A DNA stretch of 64,000 bases from Hahella chejuensis KCTC 2396 (GTDB lineage Bacteria; Pseudomonadota; Gammaproteobacteria; Pseudomonadales; Oleiphilaceae): assembly GCF_000012985.1 (NCBI RefSeq), contig NC_007645.1, positions 4,548,581 through 4,612,580 on the forward strand, given 5' to 3'. Under the pieces are notes generated by a model, which did no database searches, was not told the DNA's origin, and worked only from the letters and a program-made list of their open reading frames with translations. Within the stretch, counting starts at the first letter, position 1; the number at the start of each line of letters is the position of its first letter. Below, piece after piece: positions 47,882 to 59,497 of this stretch. The position numbers and the translations under genes were made by a program.

Positions 47882-49744
47882 TTAACCTTGCTTGACGCCG
47901 CCAATGGACAAACTCCCGACATTGCGACCGCCGTATATCATATTGACTACCGCGCGAGTCACGGTAATGGCGGTAAACATGGAGGTCAGAATACCGATAG
48001 ACAGCGTCACTGCGAAACCTTTAACCGGGCCAGTGCCGATCGCGAACAGGATCAACGCCGCAATCAATGTCGTCACGTTGGCGTCAAAAATAGACACGAA
48101 TGCGCGATCGTAACCTGCATGAATCGCCGACTGAGGCGGCAGACCATTACGCAATTCCTCACGAATCCGCTCGTAGATCAACACGTTGGCGTCAACCGCC
48201 ATCCCCACCGTCAATACAATACCGGCGATACCCGGCAGAGTCAGCGTGGCCGACATTAAGGACATAACTGCTATTAGAATAAAGACGTTAGCCGCCAAAG
48301 CAATGTTGGCGACAATTCCGAACACGCGGTAGTACACGATCATAAACAGCATGACCAGCACAAAACCAATAGCGACGGAAGTGGCGCCGTCTTTGATATT
48401 CTCAAGCCCCAGACTAGGCCCGACGGTACGCTCCTCGACAAAATAGATGGGCGCCGCCAATGCGCCGGAACGCAACAATAAAGCCAATTCCTTGGCTTCG
48501 AACACCGAGTCAAGCCCCGTTATACGGAAACTGTTTCCTAACGGCGACTGGATAGTGGCGAGACTGATGATTTTCTTTTCTACATAACGGCGCTTCTTGG
48601 GCTGACCGTTCGTAGACTTGGCGTCTACTTCTTCTTTGTACTCAACAAAGAGTACGCCCATGTTGCGCTGCACAGCATCCTTGGTGACATGGAACATTTT
48701 GTTGCCGCCCAGGGAGTCCAGCTTGATGTTTACTTCAGGGCGACCATTCTCATCAAAGGATTGCTGCGCATTGGCGACGCTGCCGCCAGTAATAATAATG
48801 TCGCGCTCCAGACTTGCCGTACGGGGCTCGGAACGGAATTCAAACTTTTCAATCGATCCTGCCGAAGCGTCTGGTCGCGCCTCAAGACGGAACTCCAGGT
48901 TAGCGGTAGACCCCAGAATACGCTTGGCTTCGGCCGTGTCTTGCACGCCTGGCAACTCCACAACGATACGTCCCCGCCCTTGACGCTGAACCAAAGGTTC
49001 GGCGACGCCCAGTTCGTTGACCCGGTTACGCAGGGTGCTCAAATTCTGGGAAATGGCGTAGTCTTCGATTTCTTTCGCCCGACTTTCCAGCAGGGTCAGC
49101 TTCACCATAAACAAGCCGCTCTCTTCAGCGCTTTCCGCCAAAAAGTCGTCAAACTCACGGCGCGCCAGAGACAAGGCGCTATCACGGTCATCTTCGTCCC
49201 GGAAGCCTACGGAAATCTGCCTGGGAGTCAGAATATCCACCGACTTATAACGCAACCCTTCTTCTCTCAACTTGGTCTTAATATCGCCTTGGGTAATTTC
49301 CATTGTCGTGGCGACCGCTTTCGCCAAATCCACCTCCATAAGGAAGTGAACCCCTCCACGCAGGTCCAACCCCAGCTTCATCGGGGCGGCGCCCAAATTG
49401 GATAACCATGCGGGCGTTGTCGGAGCCAGGTTCAACGCCACAACATAGTCATTGCCGAGAGCGCTCTTGACGTGAGGCTGAGCGTCCAACTGAGTGTCGT
49501 TGTCCGCAAAGCGGATGATGATGTTCTTCTCGCCGACTTTCGCTTCGCCGTATGCAATGCCCGCTTCATCCAGGGCGTCTTTGGCTTTTTTCAACACGCT
49601 CTCGTCAACCTCAATGGAGCCGCGAGATCCGCTTATCTGCAAAGCGTAGTCATCAGGATATAAATTCGGTAAGGCGTAAATAAAGCCCATCATCAGCACT
49701 ATGACAACGAGCAGATTTTTCCAAAGTGGGTATTTGTTGAGCAT
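47882..49744 (-). CDS. secD: Protein translocase subunit SecD
   Basis: RND-type partner of SecF, 620 residues. One N-terminal transmembrane helix (NLLVVIVLMMGFIYALPNLY) is followed by a large periplasmic domain with LGLDLRGGVHFLMEVD, VQRQGRGRIVVELPGVQDT and the head domain. Five more helices follow (GIVLTVGMAVDANVLIYERI is the essential Asp region). Sits between yajC and secF. Confidence 0.96.
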   Translation of the reverse strand: MLNKYPLWKNLLVVIVLMMGFIYALPNLYPDDYALQISGSRGSIEVDESVLKKAKDALDEAGIAYGEAKVGEKNIIIRFADNDTQLDAQPHVKSALGNDYVVALNLAPTTPAWLSNLGAAPMKLGLDLRGGVHFLMEVDLAKAVATTMEITQGDIKTKLREEGLRYKSVDILTPRQISVGFRDEDDRDSALSLARREFDDFLAESAEESGLFMVKLTLLESRAKEIEDYAISQNLSTLRNRVNELGVAEPLVQRQGRGRIVVELPGVQDTAEAKRILGSTANLEFRLEARPDASAGSIEKFEFRSEPRTASLERDIIITGGSVANAQQSFDENGRPEVNIKLDSLGGNKMFHVTKDAVQRNMGVLFVEYKEEVDAKSTNGQPKKRRYVEKKIISLATIQSPLGNSFRITGLDSVFEAKELALLLRSGALAAPIYFVEERTVGPSLGLENIKDGATSVAIGFVLVMLFMIVYYRVFGIVANIALAANVFILIAVMSLMSATLTLPGIAGIVLTVGMAVDANVLIYERIREELRNGLPPQSAIHAGYDRAFVSIFDANVTTLIAALILFAIGTGPVKGFAVTLSIGILTSMFTAITVTRAVVNMIYGGRNVGSLSIGGVKQG

Positions 49745-49854
49745 GCCGTAAAAGGCTCCCTATTGTTTATCTCTATGCCGGGGGAGAGGCGCGCCATGCA
49801 GGCGTTCGCAGGATGGAACGCCTGACGCAGGCCCGGCGCGCATGCGCGGCCGTC

Positions 49855-50223
49855 TTAGATATCTTTCAAAGTGCCTTTGGGCAACGCTGCGGTCACCGCC
49901 ATTTTCTGCACTTTGATTTCCACTTTGTCAGCAATCTCAACTACCAGGAAGTCGTCCTTCACACGCACGATTTTTCCAGCAATGCCACCGTTGACCAGCA
50001 CTTCGTCGTTCTTGTTCAAGCCGCTCAAAAGCTCTCTGTGCTCTTTGGCCCGCTTGCTCTGGGGACGCCATACCAGAAAGTAAAAAATCAGCACAAAACC
50101 GCCGAGGAAAAGGATCTGCATCACCGCACTCGGCCCTTGCGGACCTGGAGCCGGCTCAGCTGCAGCAATAGCAGGCATCAGCAGGGCGAAAAGCGTGCCT
50201 AACAGCACATGTAGCTTACGCAT
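49855..50223 (-). CDS. yajC: Sec translocase accessory protein YajC
   Basis: Small membrane protein of the SecDF-YajC complex. The 122-residue product has an N-terminal hydrophobic stretch (HVLLGTLFALLMPAIAAAEP), a transmembrane helix (AVMQILFLGGFVLIFYFLVWRP) and a cytoplasmic domain (LNKNDEVLVNGGIAGKIVRV). ATG 50223 follows a TTGGAG ribosome site; a TTG at 50238 is unlikely. Starts 37 bases after the tgt stop. Confidence 0.94.
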   Translation of the reverse strand: MRKLHVLLGTLFALLMPAIAAAEPAPGPQGPSAVMQILFLGGFVLIFYFLVWRPQSKRAKEHRELLSGLNKNDEVLVNGGIAGKIVRVKDDFLVVEIADKVEIKVQKMAVTAALPKGTLKDI

Positions 50224-50259
50224 AAGAAATAACTCCAAAATATGCTTATAACACTTTGA

Positions 50260-51420
<1,161 letters not shown>

Positions 51421-52476
51421 TTAATTTGCTCCGGCGTCTTCAAGGCCGGACTGGCGACGGTGCAAAAACATGGCGTCGCCATAGCTGAAAAAGCGATAAC
51501 GTTGCTCAATCGCCTCTTGATAGGCGGCGAGGATATGCTCTCTGCCGGCGAAAGCCGACACCAGCATCAATAGTGTGGACTTAGGCAAATGAAAGTTGGT
51601 CACCAACGCGTCGACGGTGACAAATTCATATCCCGGATAGATAAATATACTGGTGTCGCCAGCATAAGGCTCAATAGAGCCGGATCGACTCGCCGTCTCC
51701 AGCGCCCTGACCGCTGTGGTGCCCACCGCCACGACGCGCCCTCCGGCGGCTTTTACCTGTCGCACCCGTTCGCACACATCCGCGCTGACTTCCAGATATT
51801 CAGAGTGCATCTGATGATCTTGCACTACATCCACCCGCACCGGCTGGAACGTGCCTGCGCCAACGTGCAAAGTGACAAACGCCGTCTCGACGCCTTTTTG
51901 CGACATGGCCAGCAACAACGCCTCATCAAAATGCAAACCTGCGGTGGGGGCCGCCACCGCGCCCGGCTGGCGACTGTATACAGTTTGATAGCGCTCCCGA
52001 TCACTCAGGTCGTCTTCACGGTCTATATAAGGAGGCAACGGCATATGCCCGCACCTTTCCAGTAATTCACTGACGCTTCCTCCCTGGCTTACCCGCAGAC
52101 GAAACAGGTCGCCTTCCCGTTCCACCATCGTCAGTACATAATTCTCTTCTATCAGGATCTCGACGCCGGGTTTGGGCGCTTTACTGGCCCTGACGTGAGC
52201 AAGCATTTCCGTCATGGATACGACTCGTTCGACCATCACTTCGACTTTGCCGCCGCTGCGTTTTTGACCGAACAGACGAGCAGGAATAACACGGGTATCG
52301 TTGAAGACCAGCAAATCGCCAGGATTAACCATGCCCAGCAAGTCCTTGAAGCCGCGATGGTTTATCTCTCCAGTCTCCGCATCCAGGCACAGTAAGCGGC
52401 TGGAGGAACGCTCAGCCAGCGGACGCCGGGCGATCAACTCCGGCGGCAGTTCAAAATCAAAATCGTCAACGCGCAT
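51421..52476 (-). CDS. queA: S-adenosylmethionine:tRNA ribosyltransferase-isomerase QueA
   Basis: Adds the epoxycyclopentane ring to preQ1 in tRNA during queuosine synthesis. The 351-residue protein has [46 protein letters not shown] and [20 protein letters not shown] 52476 is chosen; the preceding TTG (52479) is also in frame. Followed by tgt. Confidence 0.96.
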   Translation of the reverse strand: MRVDDFDFELPPELIARRPLAERSSSRLLCLDAETGEINHRGFKDLLGMVNPGDLLVFNDTRVIPARLFGQKRSGGKVEVMVERVVSMTEMLAHVRASKAPKPGVEILIEENYVLTMVEREGDLFRLRVSQGGSVSELLERCGHMPLPPYIDREDDLSDRERYQTVYSRQPGAVAAPTAGLHFDEALLLAMSQKGVETAFVTLHVGAGTFQPVRVDVVQDHQMHSEYLEVSADVCERVRQVKAAGGRVVAVGTTAVRALETASRSGSIEPYAGDTSIFIYPGYEFVTVDALVTNFHLPKSTLLMLVSAFAGREHILAAYQEAIEQRYRFFSYGDAMFLHRRQSGLEDAGAN

Positions 52477-52598
52477 CAAGGAATTCTGCTTCAGTTTTGG
52501 GGGCGCATAGGTTAGCGGAAATGCCCGCCACTCGCCAGCTTCGAGCGTTTTTATAGCGTCGGGTCAGAACGGCGCAAGAAAATACTTAACAAAAACTG

Positions 52599-52626
52599 TT
52601 GACGAGCAATCAAAAGCCCGTATAAT
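52599..52626 (+). promoter_or_regulatory. Sigma-70 promoter of tRNA-Leu
   Basis: TTGACG (52599-52604), a 16-base spacer and TATAAT (52621-52626), followed by a GC-rich discriminator (CGCGGCCC) typical of stringently controlled stable-RNA promoters. Confidence 0.9.
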
Positions 52627-52663
52627 CGCGGCCCTAGTTAGCCACTCACAGGCTGACATGGTT

Positions 52664-52748
52664 GCCGGGATGGCGGAACTGGTAGACGCGCACGACTCAA
52701 ACTCGTGTTCCTTCGGGAGTGAGAGTTCGATTCTCTCTCCCGGCACCA
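52664..52748 (+). tRNA. tRNA-Leu (anticodon CAA)
   Basis: An 85-base class II tRNA with encoded CCA. Acceptor GCCGGGA pairs with TCCCGGC, the anticodon arm CACGA-CTCAAAC-TCGTG gives CAA, the variable arm is TTCCTTCGGGA-like, and the T arm is GAGAG-TTCGATT-CTCTC. Confidence 0.96.
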
Positions 52749-52825
52749 ACTTTCTTCTCTTTTCTAATTTCTCACCCTATTTATCCTTATTAAATTTTCT
52801 TCACGCGAAGCGTTTGCGTCTTTAG

Positions 52826-53152
52826 CTATTTACTTTCTCCGCACGCCTGTATCGCGCTGACAATCACTTCCGTATGCGAGCTGTTGGGTCTGCCCTGTTC
52901 CGCGAAGTAACGAATGTCGTCCAACGTCAGCTCTTTATCGACCCGTTTGACGACACAGGAACAATAGTCCGCTACCGCCTCCGTTCCTTCTCCCTGTCCA
53001 CTATGTGCGCTGATACAGCCATTGGACATATTGGAGAGATAATTATTTTTCATTTCCAGCCATGGCGGCGCTGCGCCATCTATGGCGATAGCGGATGCGA
53101 CGCCGCTGCAAAGAAACACACCACATATAGCCAATGAAGAAATCATTCTCAT
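52826..53152 (-). CDS. Small periplasmic protein of unknown function
   Basis: Unrecognised 108-residue protein with a signal peptide (SLAICGVFLCSGVASAIA, cleavage near residue 23). The mature part has four Cys (SNGCISAH, DYCSCVVKR, IQACGES) that could pair as disulfides, and a helical centre (DKELTLDDIRYFAEQGRPN). It lies alone between tRNA-Leu and flgL. Small secreted proteins of this kind are common and mostly uncharacterised. Confidence 0.7.
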   Translation of the reverse strand: MRMISSLAICGVFLCSGVASAIAIDGAAPPWLEMKNNYLSNMSNGCISAHSGQGEGTEAVADYCSCVVKRVDKELTLDDIRYFAEQGRPNSSHTEVIVSAIQACGESK

Positions 53153-53242
53153 AGAGGAGCCTCTTTAACTGCGATCAATCCTGACTATAAGAATAGACGT
53201 GTTTGAGGAGAGCGACGGCGATTCATTTGATCGCCGTCCAGC

Positions 53243-54481
53243 TTAGAGCAAATCGAACAACGACAGACTGGTGACTCGTGAATAGGATTGTTGGGCGGCC
53301 TGCAGCACAAAATTCTGCAGGGTCAGATTGCTGACCGCCTCTGCGTAATCAAGGTCCTGCAGTTCAGACAGCACTTCTTTGGTCAACACCTCAACATCCT
53401 CATGTAGCTGCTTGGTGTCGTCGATGGTGTTCAATCGGGCGCCAAGTCGCGAGCGCGTCTCCAGCAATTTGGTTTCCGCATTAGTGAAATTCGCCAGGGT
53501 GGAATCCAATAGATCGGTCAATGTCTGACGACCCGCCGGGGTATCCTGATAATCCTCCAGTCCCTCCGCCAGACGCTCCACCGTGGTCAGAAGACCCTGC
53601 TTTTCTGAAGACTGCACAAAGAAGGTGTCGCCGGGTTGAGGCGAACCGATAATTTCAAATTGCACGCCTTGCACCTGAATGGGCTGCCCAGTGGCATAGC
53701 GCTGATTATTCAAAACGGGCTTACCATCAGAGCGTTGAACTATGGAGTAGTTGGGAGCTGGTGGAACCACATCAGTTTCATCATTGAATACGACAACCAT
53801 ATCTTCTGGATAAAAAGCGTCATATAACTCCTGATCAATCATCTGCCCTTGCGTAATGATCGCGGGCGGTTCCGCCGTGTTGCGGGGACTCGCCTGCGTA
53901 TAGAAAGTGTTATTCGCGCTTTTGATATTGACGAAGACTTCCTTGCCGTTATCGCCCGCGGCCACGGACACATTGGCGTCAATCTGCATGAAACGTCGCC
54001 CTTCGTCCCCCACATACCGATACGCCCCCGCCGCATTCAACTGGAACGGCTCCTGCTTACCCTGAAATCCTGCAAAAATATATTCTCCACTGGGGTCCTT
54101 GGTGTTGAGCATGCCGACCAACTGGCTAAGCCGTTGCTGCACTTCTGCGGCAATGAACTTTTTATCGTCCGCATTCTGAGAGCCGTCGCCCGCCTGTACT
54201 GTCAGCTCACGTAAGCGTTGAATCACTTCGCCGACGCCGTCCAGAAGACCGTCTTCCAGGCTCAGACGGTTTTCCGCCAGATTGATATTGCTCTTGTACT
54301 GATCGATCAACGACAGCTCTTGATTTATCTGCAGTATCCGCGTCGACGCCACCGGGTCATCCGCCGGCGTCAACACCCTACGCCCACTGGAAATTTGCAG
54401 CTGTGTCTTCTGCAGCTGGCTGGTCACATCCAGAATATTGTCCAGTCCGCGATTAAACAGTTGTTGGGTTGAGATACGCAT
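53243..54481 (-). CDS. flgL: Flagellar hook-filament junction protein FlgL
   Basis: HAP3, which sits between hook and filament. The 412-residue protein has the D0/D1 coiled-coil ends (MRISTQQLFNRGLDNILDV at the start, TLQNFVLQAAQQSYSRVTSL at the end). The central domain includes YIFAGFQGKQEPFQ and IIGSPQPGDTFFVQSSEKQG. It ends the flgD-to-flgL series, 23 bases after flgK. Confidence 0.93.
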   Translation of the reverse strand: MRISTQQLFNRGLDNILDVTSQLQKTQLQISSGRRVLTPADDPVASTRILQINQELSLIDQYKSNINLAENRLSLEDGLLDGVGEVIQRLRELTVQAGDGSQNADDKKFIAAEVQQRLSQLVGMLNTKDPSGEYIFAGFQGKQEPFQLNAAGAYRYVGDEGRRFMQIDANVSVAAGDNGKEVFVNIKSANNTFYTQASPRNTAEPPAIITQGQMIDQELYDAFYPEDMVVVFNDETDVVPPAPNYSIVQRSDGKPVLNNQRYATGQPIQVQGVQFEIIGSPQPGDTFFVQSSEKQGLLTTVERLAEGLEDYQDTPAGRQTLTDLLDSTLANFTNAETKLLETRSRLGARLNTIDDTKQLHEDVEVLTKEVLSELQDLDYAEAVSNLTLQNFVLQAAQQSYSRVTSLSLFDLL

Positions 54482-54503
54482 GGTTACATCCTCGGGTTAC
54501 CCA

Positions 54504-57182
54504 TCAGGCGAAAGTGTTCAACAGTGTGTCGAACAATTGTCGGGCGATGGACACCACTTGCGCAGACGCATTGTAGGCCGCCTGAAACTGAATCAGACGA
54601 CCCGCCTCTTCATCCAGACTGACGCCGGAAACCTCCTGCCAGCGATTCTCCGACTGCCGCAGCAGGGACTGGGCCGACTCCGTATCCAGTTGCGCCTGGC
54701 TGGCGGTGGAGCCGACCACTTCGACCAACTGGGAATAGGCCTCGTTGTATGTGCTGATATTGCCGCCGATGGTCCCTTCCGTTTCCAGTCCCACCATTTT
54801 CAATGCATTGCGGTTATCGGAGACGCCGTTTTCGTTGTACTCGATGGTGAAAGTATCCCCTTGACTGGGCGTGCCGCTAATACTGGCCTGATAGCCCCGG
54901 AACGAACTCTGCGCCACCGGCGCGGGCAAGAATATATTGTTGTTGTCCGCGGTGAGGCGTACGCCGTCATCCAACTGCACGTCAACGAAACCGCCAACGC
55001 TGGTTCCGCTACCGCCGGCGATGGTGGTCGCAACGGTATCATTGGCTGTAGCGATATCCACGGAATCCGTCGCGTCTCCTGTCACTTCAACGGTAATGTC
55101 CTTGCCAGTCAATGCGCGGACAGTCAGCGTACCGCCGTCACTCCAGGCAACGACGCCTGCGTCCTGGAGGTTTGAGTTGCTGTTGATCAGCTCCACGTAA
55201 TCGTCGGGCGTAAAGGAGCCGCCAACTGGCGCCGTCAGCGTTTCTCCGTTGATGGTCAATCCCGGCGCCGTACCGCCGCCATCATCCACAAAGTTGGAAA
55301 TCTCCACTTCCGTATATGCGCTGGCGGACACGCCGTTGCGGCTATTGAGAGCCGAAGCGATTTCCTCTGCGCTGGCGTTGGCGGCGATGTTGATCGGTGA
55401 CTGAGTGGTGACAATGCCAGTCTCCAGGTCGCGATTTTTAATTGTCACGGTCTGTGCGCCGTAGCCATTCGCATAAGGACCGGGAGACGCCACGGGCGCC
55501 GGAACCTGAGCAACGCTTACCCCCTCAGCGCTGACCGCTGTTTGTCCCTCGTCCGCTGTAAAAATCGTATTGGTTACGCCGGCGATATATCTCTGGTTAT
55601 TGAGAGGCGGATCAAGTGGAACCGGGTTACCCGGGTCGCTGTTGTCCAGCACTTCATAATAAGTGTCGGTAAGAAAGCGAATGAGTATCGGCGGCGTCAG
55701 TTCCCCAGGAACCGCAAAAGTCGGCAGCAACGCATCATTGGAGCTGCGCTTGACCGCCAGTAGTTCACCAGGACTGATTACCGCATTACCCACATTGCCC
55801 AGGTCCGACTCAGTGCGAATCGGCGACGCCAACGCGATCTCCTCCACCCGCGTCACTGACATATCAATGTCTCTGGCGCCATAGCGGGTAGGCGTCACCA
55901 GAAAGCTGTCGCCGGTTTGAAAGCTGCCTGACTCGAAGTTGATCCGTAATCCATCAAACTCGAAAGTGGCGGGAAACAAACCCGGTAGTCGACCTCTGGT
56001 GACTGTGGCCCCGGTCAGCGTATCCACCACCAGGATGTCGTTATCGGAAGGGCCGGTAAATTGGATTTGATAATCTTTGGTAGTCAACGCGGACGTGTCG
56101 ATAATCTCCACGCTGATCTCCCTATCATTGGGCAACGCGTTGCCTTCGTTTGCGGTGACCCGCTGACGGGCATTGTTTTCGGAATTGATGTCCTCAAAAA
56201 AGTTACCGCCGAGCCGGTTTTCCAGGTCCATGCCCAGTTGATGCTGCTCGTTGATGGTATCCGCCATCACCACCGCAATTCTACCCAGCGCGTTAAACGA
56301 CGGCTGCAGAATCTGGTCCCGAAACAGCAACGCGCCGCCTAACTCGCCACCAGTTATTTCCGAGGTAATAATATTGGTTCCAGAGCCGCCGCTTTCCGTC
56401 AACGCCACCTCCTGGCGCGTTGGGTCCGTGTTGCTGACCTGCAATCCCATTGAGTTGGCGTGAGAGCCGATAACCAGAGATTGTCCTTTACCTACCAGAA
56501 TATTGAGCTGGCCGTCCGTCTGTTCGACCACCGTGACTGAAACAATTTCCGACAACTCGCGAATCATCTGGTCGCGCTTATCAAGCAAATCGTTAACGTC
56601 TTTCCCCTGAGTCGATCCTCGGGCGGAAACGATGGCCTGGTTCACCTGGGCGATACCGCTGGCCAGACTGTTGGCCTCCGTAATCAACGAGCGCATGTCC
56701 TGATCAATATTGTTCAGCTGTGAGTCAAGACGATTAAACAAAACATTGAAACGGTTAATAAGCCCTTCCGCCTGGGTCAGCACCAACTGCCGCTCAGGGA
56801 TAGACGAAGGATCGTCCGCTGCGCCCTGCAACGCCTGGAAGAAAGCGCTCATGCCAGGCGACAATCCGGTGGTGGGGTCCGCCAGCAAACTGTCGATCTG
56901 GCTGACGTTGGCGCGCACCTTGTCGATTTCGCTAAACATGGAGGTGTCCGAGCGCAACTGCGAGACCAGGAACTGATTCGTCATGCGGGAAATATCCGCA
57001 ACGCCCACCCCGGTCCCCAGATACCCCGCCCCGATGAACTGAGACGGCGTCGCTTCAAACTCCACCCGCTGACGGCTATAGCCTTCAGTGTTGGCGTTGG
57101 AGACGTTGTTGCCGGTAGTGGCCAGCGCAGTCTGGCTGGCTTTGAGTCCGGTGAGTCCTATGTTGATGACGTTAGTGCTCAT
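54504..57182 (-). CDS. flgK: Flagellar hook-associated protein FlgK, enlarged
   Basis: HAP1, the first hook-filament junction protein. The ends are typical (NIGLTGLKASQTALATTGNN at the start, FQAAYNASAQVVSIARQLFD at the end), but at 892 residues it is far longer than E. coli FlgK (about 547). The extra part includes a repeat-like insertion (about residues 560-770) with YGAQTVTIKN, NASAEEIASALNSRNGVSA and VELINSNSNL, which resembles a segment of FlgE in this window. Other indels flank it. Confidence 0.93.
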   Translation of the reverse strand: MSTNVINIGLTGLKASQTALATTGNNVSNANTEGYSRQRVEFEATPSQFIGAGYLGTGVGVADISRMTNQFLVSQLRSDTSMFSEIDKVRANVSQIDSLLADPTTGLSPGMSAFFQALQGAADDPSSIPERQLVLTQAEGLINRFNVLFNRLDSQLNNIDQDMRSLITEANSLASGIAQVNQAIVSARGSTQGKDVNDLLDKRDQMIRELSEIVSVTVVEQTDGQLNILVGKGQSLVIGSHANSMGLQVSNTDPTRQEVALTESGGSGTNIITSEITGGELGGALLFRDQILQPSFNALGRIAVVMADTINEQHQLGMDLENRLGGNFFEDINSENNARQRVTANEGNALPNDREISVEIIDTSALTTKDYQIQFTGPSDNDILVVDTLTGATVTRGRLPGLFPATFEFDGLRINFESGSFQTGDSFLVTPTRYGARDIDMSVTRVEEIALASPIRTESDLGNVGNAVISPGELLAVKRSSNDALLPTFAVPGELTPPILIRFLTDTYYEVLDNSDPGNPVPLDPPLNNQRYIAGVTNTIFTADEGQTAVSAEGVSVAQVPAPVASPGPYANGYGAQTVTIKNRDLETGIVTTQSPINIAANASAEEIASALNSRNGVSASAYTEVEISNFVDDGGGTAPGLTINGETLTAPVGGSFTPDDYVELINSNSNLQDAGVVAWSDGGTLTVRALTGKDITVEVTGDATDSVDIATANDTVATTIAGGSGTSVGGFVDVQLDDGVRLTADNNNIFLPAPVAQSSFRGYQASISGTPSQGDTFTIEYNENGVSDNRNALKMVGLETEGTIGGNISTYNEAYSQLVEVVGSTASQAQLDTESAQSLLRQSENRWQEVSGVSLDEEAGRLIQFQAAYNASAQVVSIARQLFDTLLNTFA

Positions 57183-57193
57183 GACGGGAGTCC

Positions 57194-58282
57194 TCAGCCT
57201 TGATCATCCGGGCGGACGCTTTGCAGGTACGCGCCGTTCATAATGCGCTGAATCTTCGACGCATAATTCGGATCAGTGGCGTACCCGGCTTTTTGCAGTT
57301 CCCGCAGGTATGCTTCCGGCTCCGCCACCTGCTTCAACGCCTGTTGATAACGGGGCTGCCCCTGCAGGAAGTTGAGATAATCCGTAAAGCTTTCTTCATA
57401 AGAGCCATAGACGCGGAACGACGCCCGCTCCTTCACCATGGCCCCTTCTCTGTACTCTGTCGTCGTCACCCAGGCGACCGGACCTTTCCAGCGCTGATCC
57501 GCTTTAATGCCAAACAGGTTGTAACTGGGCTCGCCTTCCTCAGTGAAAATCATGCGCCGCCCCCAGCCAGTCTCCAGCGCCGATTGCGCCAACAGGACGC
57601 CCGGCTCCACGCCTAATCCGTCGGACGCCTTACGCGCTGACGCCAGCAGGCTGTTCACGAAGTGTTGCGGGCTCTCGAATGAAACAGGGGCGGCCTCTTT
57701 CTGGACTTCGCCATCATCGCTGACGACTGCCTGCGCCGGCTCCACCGCTGCAATGACCTCTTTCGCCTCTGAGTCCACAAAGGCGGAGCGCGACATTTGC
57801 TCCGAGTAATAGGCCACCTGCTCCAGCGCCTGAGTCTCTTCTTCCGTCAATCCCGGCGCTTGCGCGAGACTTTCTTCCGCCTGCGCATAATTGAGCGTCA
57901 TCGCTTCCAGCGACCGGGGGTACTCAGTGATGTCTTTGTAGCCGCCTTTTCTTGGCTCGCCGCTTTCCCTGGCCAGCAGTTGTTTGGTCAACGCATCCGC
58001 CAATCCAAAGCTCTTATGTTTGGACAGGGTCAAACTCAGCTGGTGGTCGAACATGTCCTGATAAACATTGGAGGCGGAGTCGTGAAAGGGATTGCCCTGT
58101 TCAAACACGGCGTTGACCTGTCGCATGGATTTCAGCATCAGGTTGACCATGATGGACTCAAACTGCTTCGACACCGCGCTGATCGCCTCCGACTTGTCCA
58201 TGCTGGGCGATTTCAGTCGCTGCAGCGCGTTCAGGTCGGTATAGACATGAGCCTGGTCGAGGGCGCGATTGTTGATGGTCAT
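57194..58282 (-). CDS. flgJ: Flagellar rod assembly protein/muramidase FlgJ
   Basis: Rod-capping protein with a peptidoglycan hydrolase domain. The 362-residue protein has an N-terminal rod-binding part (FESIMVNLMLKSMRQVNAVF), a variable acidic linker, and a C-terminal glucosaminidase domain (LLAQSALETGWGRRMIF, PSYNLFGIKADQRWKGPV, YGSYEESFTDYLNFL) that opens the cell wall for the rod. Confidence 0.94.
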   Translation of the reverse strand: MTINNRALDQAHVYTDLNALQRLKSPSMDKSEAISAVSKQFESIMVNLMLKSMRQVNAVFEQGNPFHDSASNVYQDMFDHQLSLTLSKHKSFGLADALTKQLLARESGEPRKGGYKDITEYPRSLEAMTLNYAQAEESLAQAPGLTEEETQALEQVAYYSEQMSRSAFVDSEAKEVIAAVEPAQAVVSDDGEVQKEAAPVSFESPQHFVNSLLASARKASDGLGVEPGVLLAQSALETGWGRRMIFTEEGEPSYNLFGIKADQRWKGPVAWVTTTEYREGAMVKERASFRVYGSYEESFTDYLNFLQGQPRYQQALKQVAEPEAYLRELQKAGYATDPNYASKIQRIMNGAYLQSVRPDDQG

Positions 58283-58310
58283 ACTTTTGCCTTAAAACAC
58301 GATTGCCGTC

Positions 58311-59447
58311 TTAGATCACTATGAGTTCCGCTTTCAGCGCTCCGGCCTGCTTCAGAGCCTCCAGCACCGCCATCACATCGCCTGGCGCCGCCCCGACCTG
58401 ATTCACCGCGCGCACAATGTCATTCAGAGTCGCCGCAGGGCCGAACTTGAACATACGGCTGGGCTCCTGCTCCACATTCACATCTGTCTGGGGAACGACG
58501 ACCGTATCGCCTCCCGCCAGCGCATTGGGCTGACTGACGCCGAAGTCTTCAGTGATGGTGACGGTCAGATTGCCGTGGGTTACCGCCGCCGGCAGCACTT
58601 TCACATTCTGCCCCACCACTATTGTCCCGGTGCGGGAGTTGATCACTATCTTCGCGGCCTCTTGTCCGGGCTCCACCTCCAGATTTTCCAGAATAGAGAG
58701 AAAGCCCACCCGCTGCGACGCCTCACGGGGAGCCATCACTCGAATACTGGCGGCGTCCACCGCTTGCGCCAGACCGGGACCTAACAAGTCATTGATGCGA
58801 TCCTGCACGCGCTTGGCGGTAGTAAAATCCGGCGAACTTAGATTCAGCGTCAAGGTATCGCCATGACTGAAGCTACTGGGAACAGCGCGCTCAACCGTGG
58901 CTCCGTTGGGGATACGTCCCACACTGGGCACATTCACTGTGATGCTGGAGCCATCCGCGCCGCCCGCGCCAAACCCGCCTACCACCAGGTTACCCTGCGC
59001 CACCGCATAGGTTTTACCGTCCGCGCCTTTCAGGTTGGTCATCAGCAAGCTGCCGCCGCGCAGGCTCTTCGCGTTGCCGACGGAAGAGACGGTGATATCG
59101 ATTTTCTGTCCCGGTTTAGAAAACGCAGGCAGATCCGCATGCACGGAGACCGCCGCCACATTTTTCAGTTTCGGATCGGTCCCGGCGGGGATAGTGATGC
59201 CAAAACGGTTCATCATGTTGCGGAAGGTCTGATCGGTGAACGGCGCTTTGTCGCCGGTGCCGTCCAACCCCACCACCAGACCATATCCCACGATCTGGTT
59301 ACTGCGCACGCCTTCCACGGTGGCGATGTCTTTAATCCTTTCCGCACCGGCCATCGCAGCGAAACACAGCAGCCCCAGCGCAAACAGCGCGCGCGACACT
59401 CTCTGTAAAGGATGGATCGCATTGGTTTTATCGGATACTTCATGCAT
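58311..59447 (-). CDS. flgI: Flagellar P-ring protein FlgI
   Basis: Periplasmic P-ring subunit. The chosen start MHEVSDKT (59447) gives 378 residues with a signal peptide cut near AGA-ER; alternatives are ATG 59480 and an open frame to 59540, none with a clear ribosome site. Mature hallmarks are [38 protein letters not shown] and [19 protein letters not shown]. Between flgH and flgJ. Confidence 0.94.
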   Translation of the reverse strand: MHEVSDKTNAIHPLQRVSRALFALGLLCFAAMAGAERIKDIATVEGVRSNQIVGYGLVVGLDGTGDKAPFTDQTFRNMMNRFGITIPAGTDPKLKNVAAVSVHADLPAFSKPGQKIDITVSSVGNAKSLRGGSLLMTNLKGADGKTYAVAQGNLVVGGFGAGGADGSSITVNVPSVGRIPNGATVERAVPSSFSHGDTLTLNLSSPDFTTAKRVQDRINDLLGPGLAQAVDAASIRVMAPREASQRVGFLSILENLEVEPGQEAAKIVINSRTGTIVVGQNVKVLPAAVTHGNLTVTITEDFGVSQPNALAGGDTVVVPQTDVNVEQEPSRMFKFGPAATLNDIVRAVNQVGAAPGDVMAVLEALKQAGALKAELIVI

Positions 59448-59497
59448 AGTTGGATACCGCTGGTTAAAGACAGACGTCATCGTTTCAAAATCAGGCG

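Noticed and set aside
54438-55175. 245-codon plus-strand frame opposite flgK
   Set aside because: Antisense shadow of the enlarged flgK; no family features.
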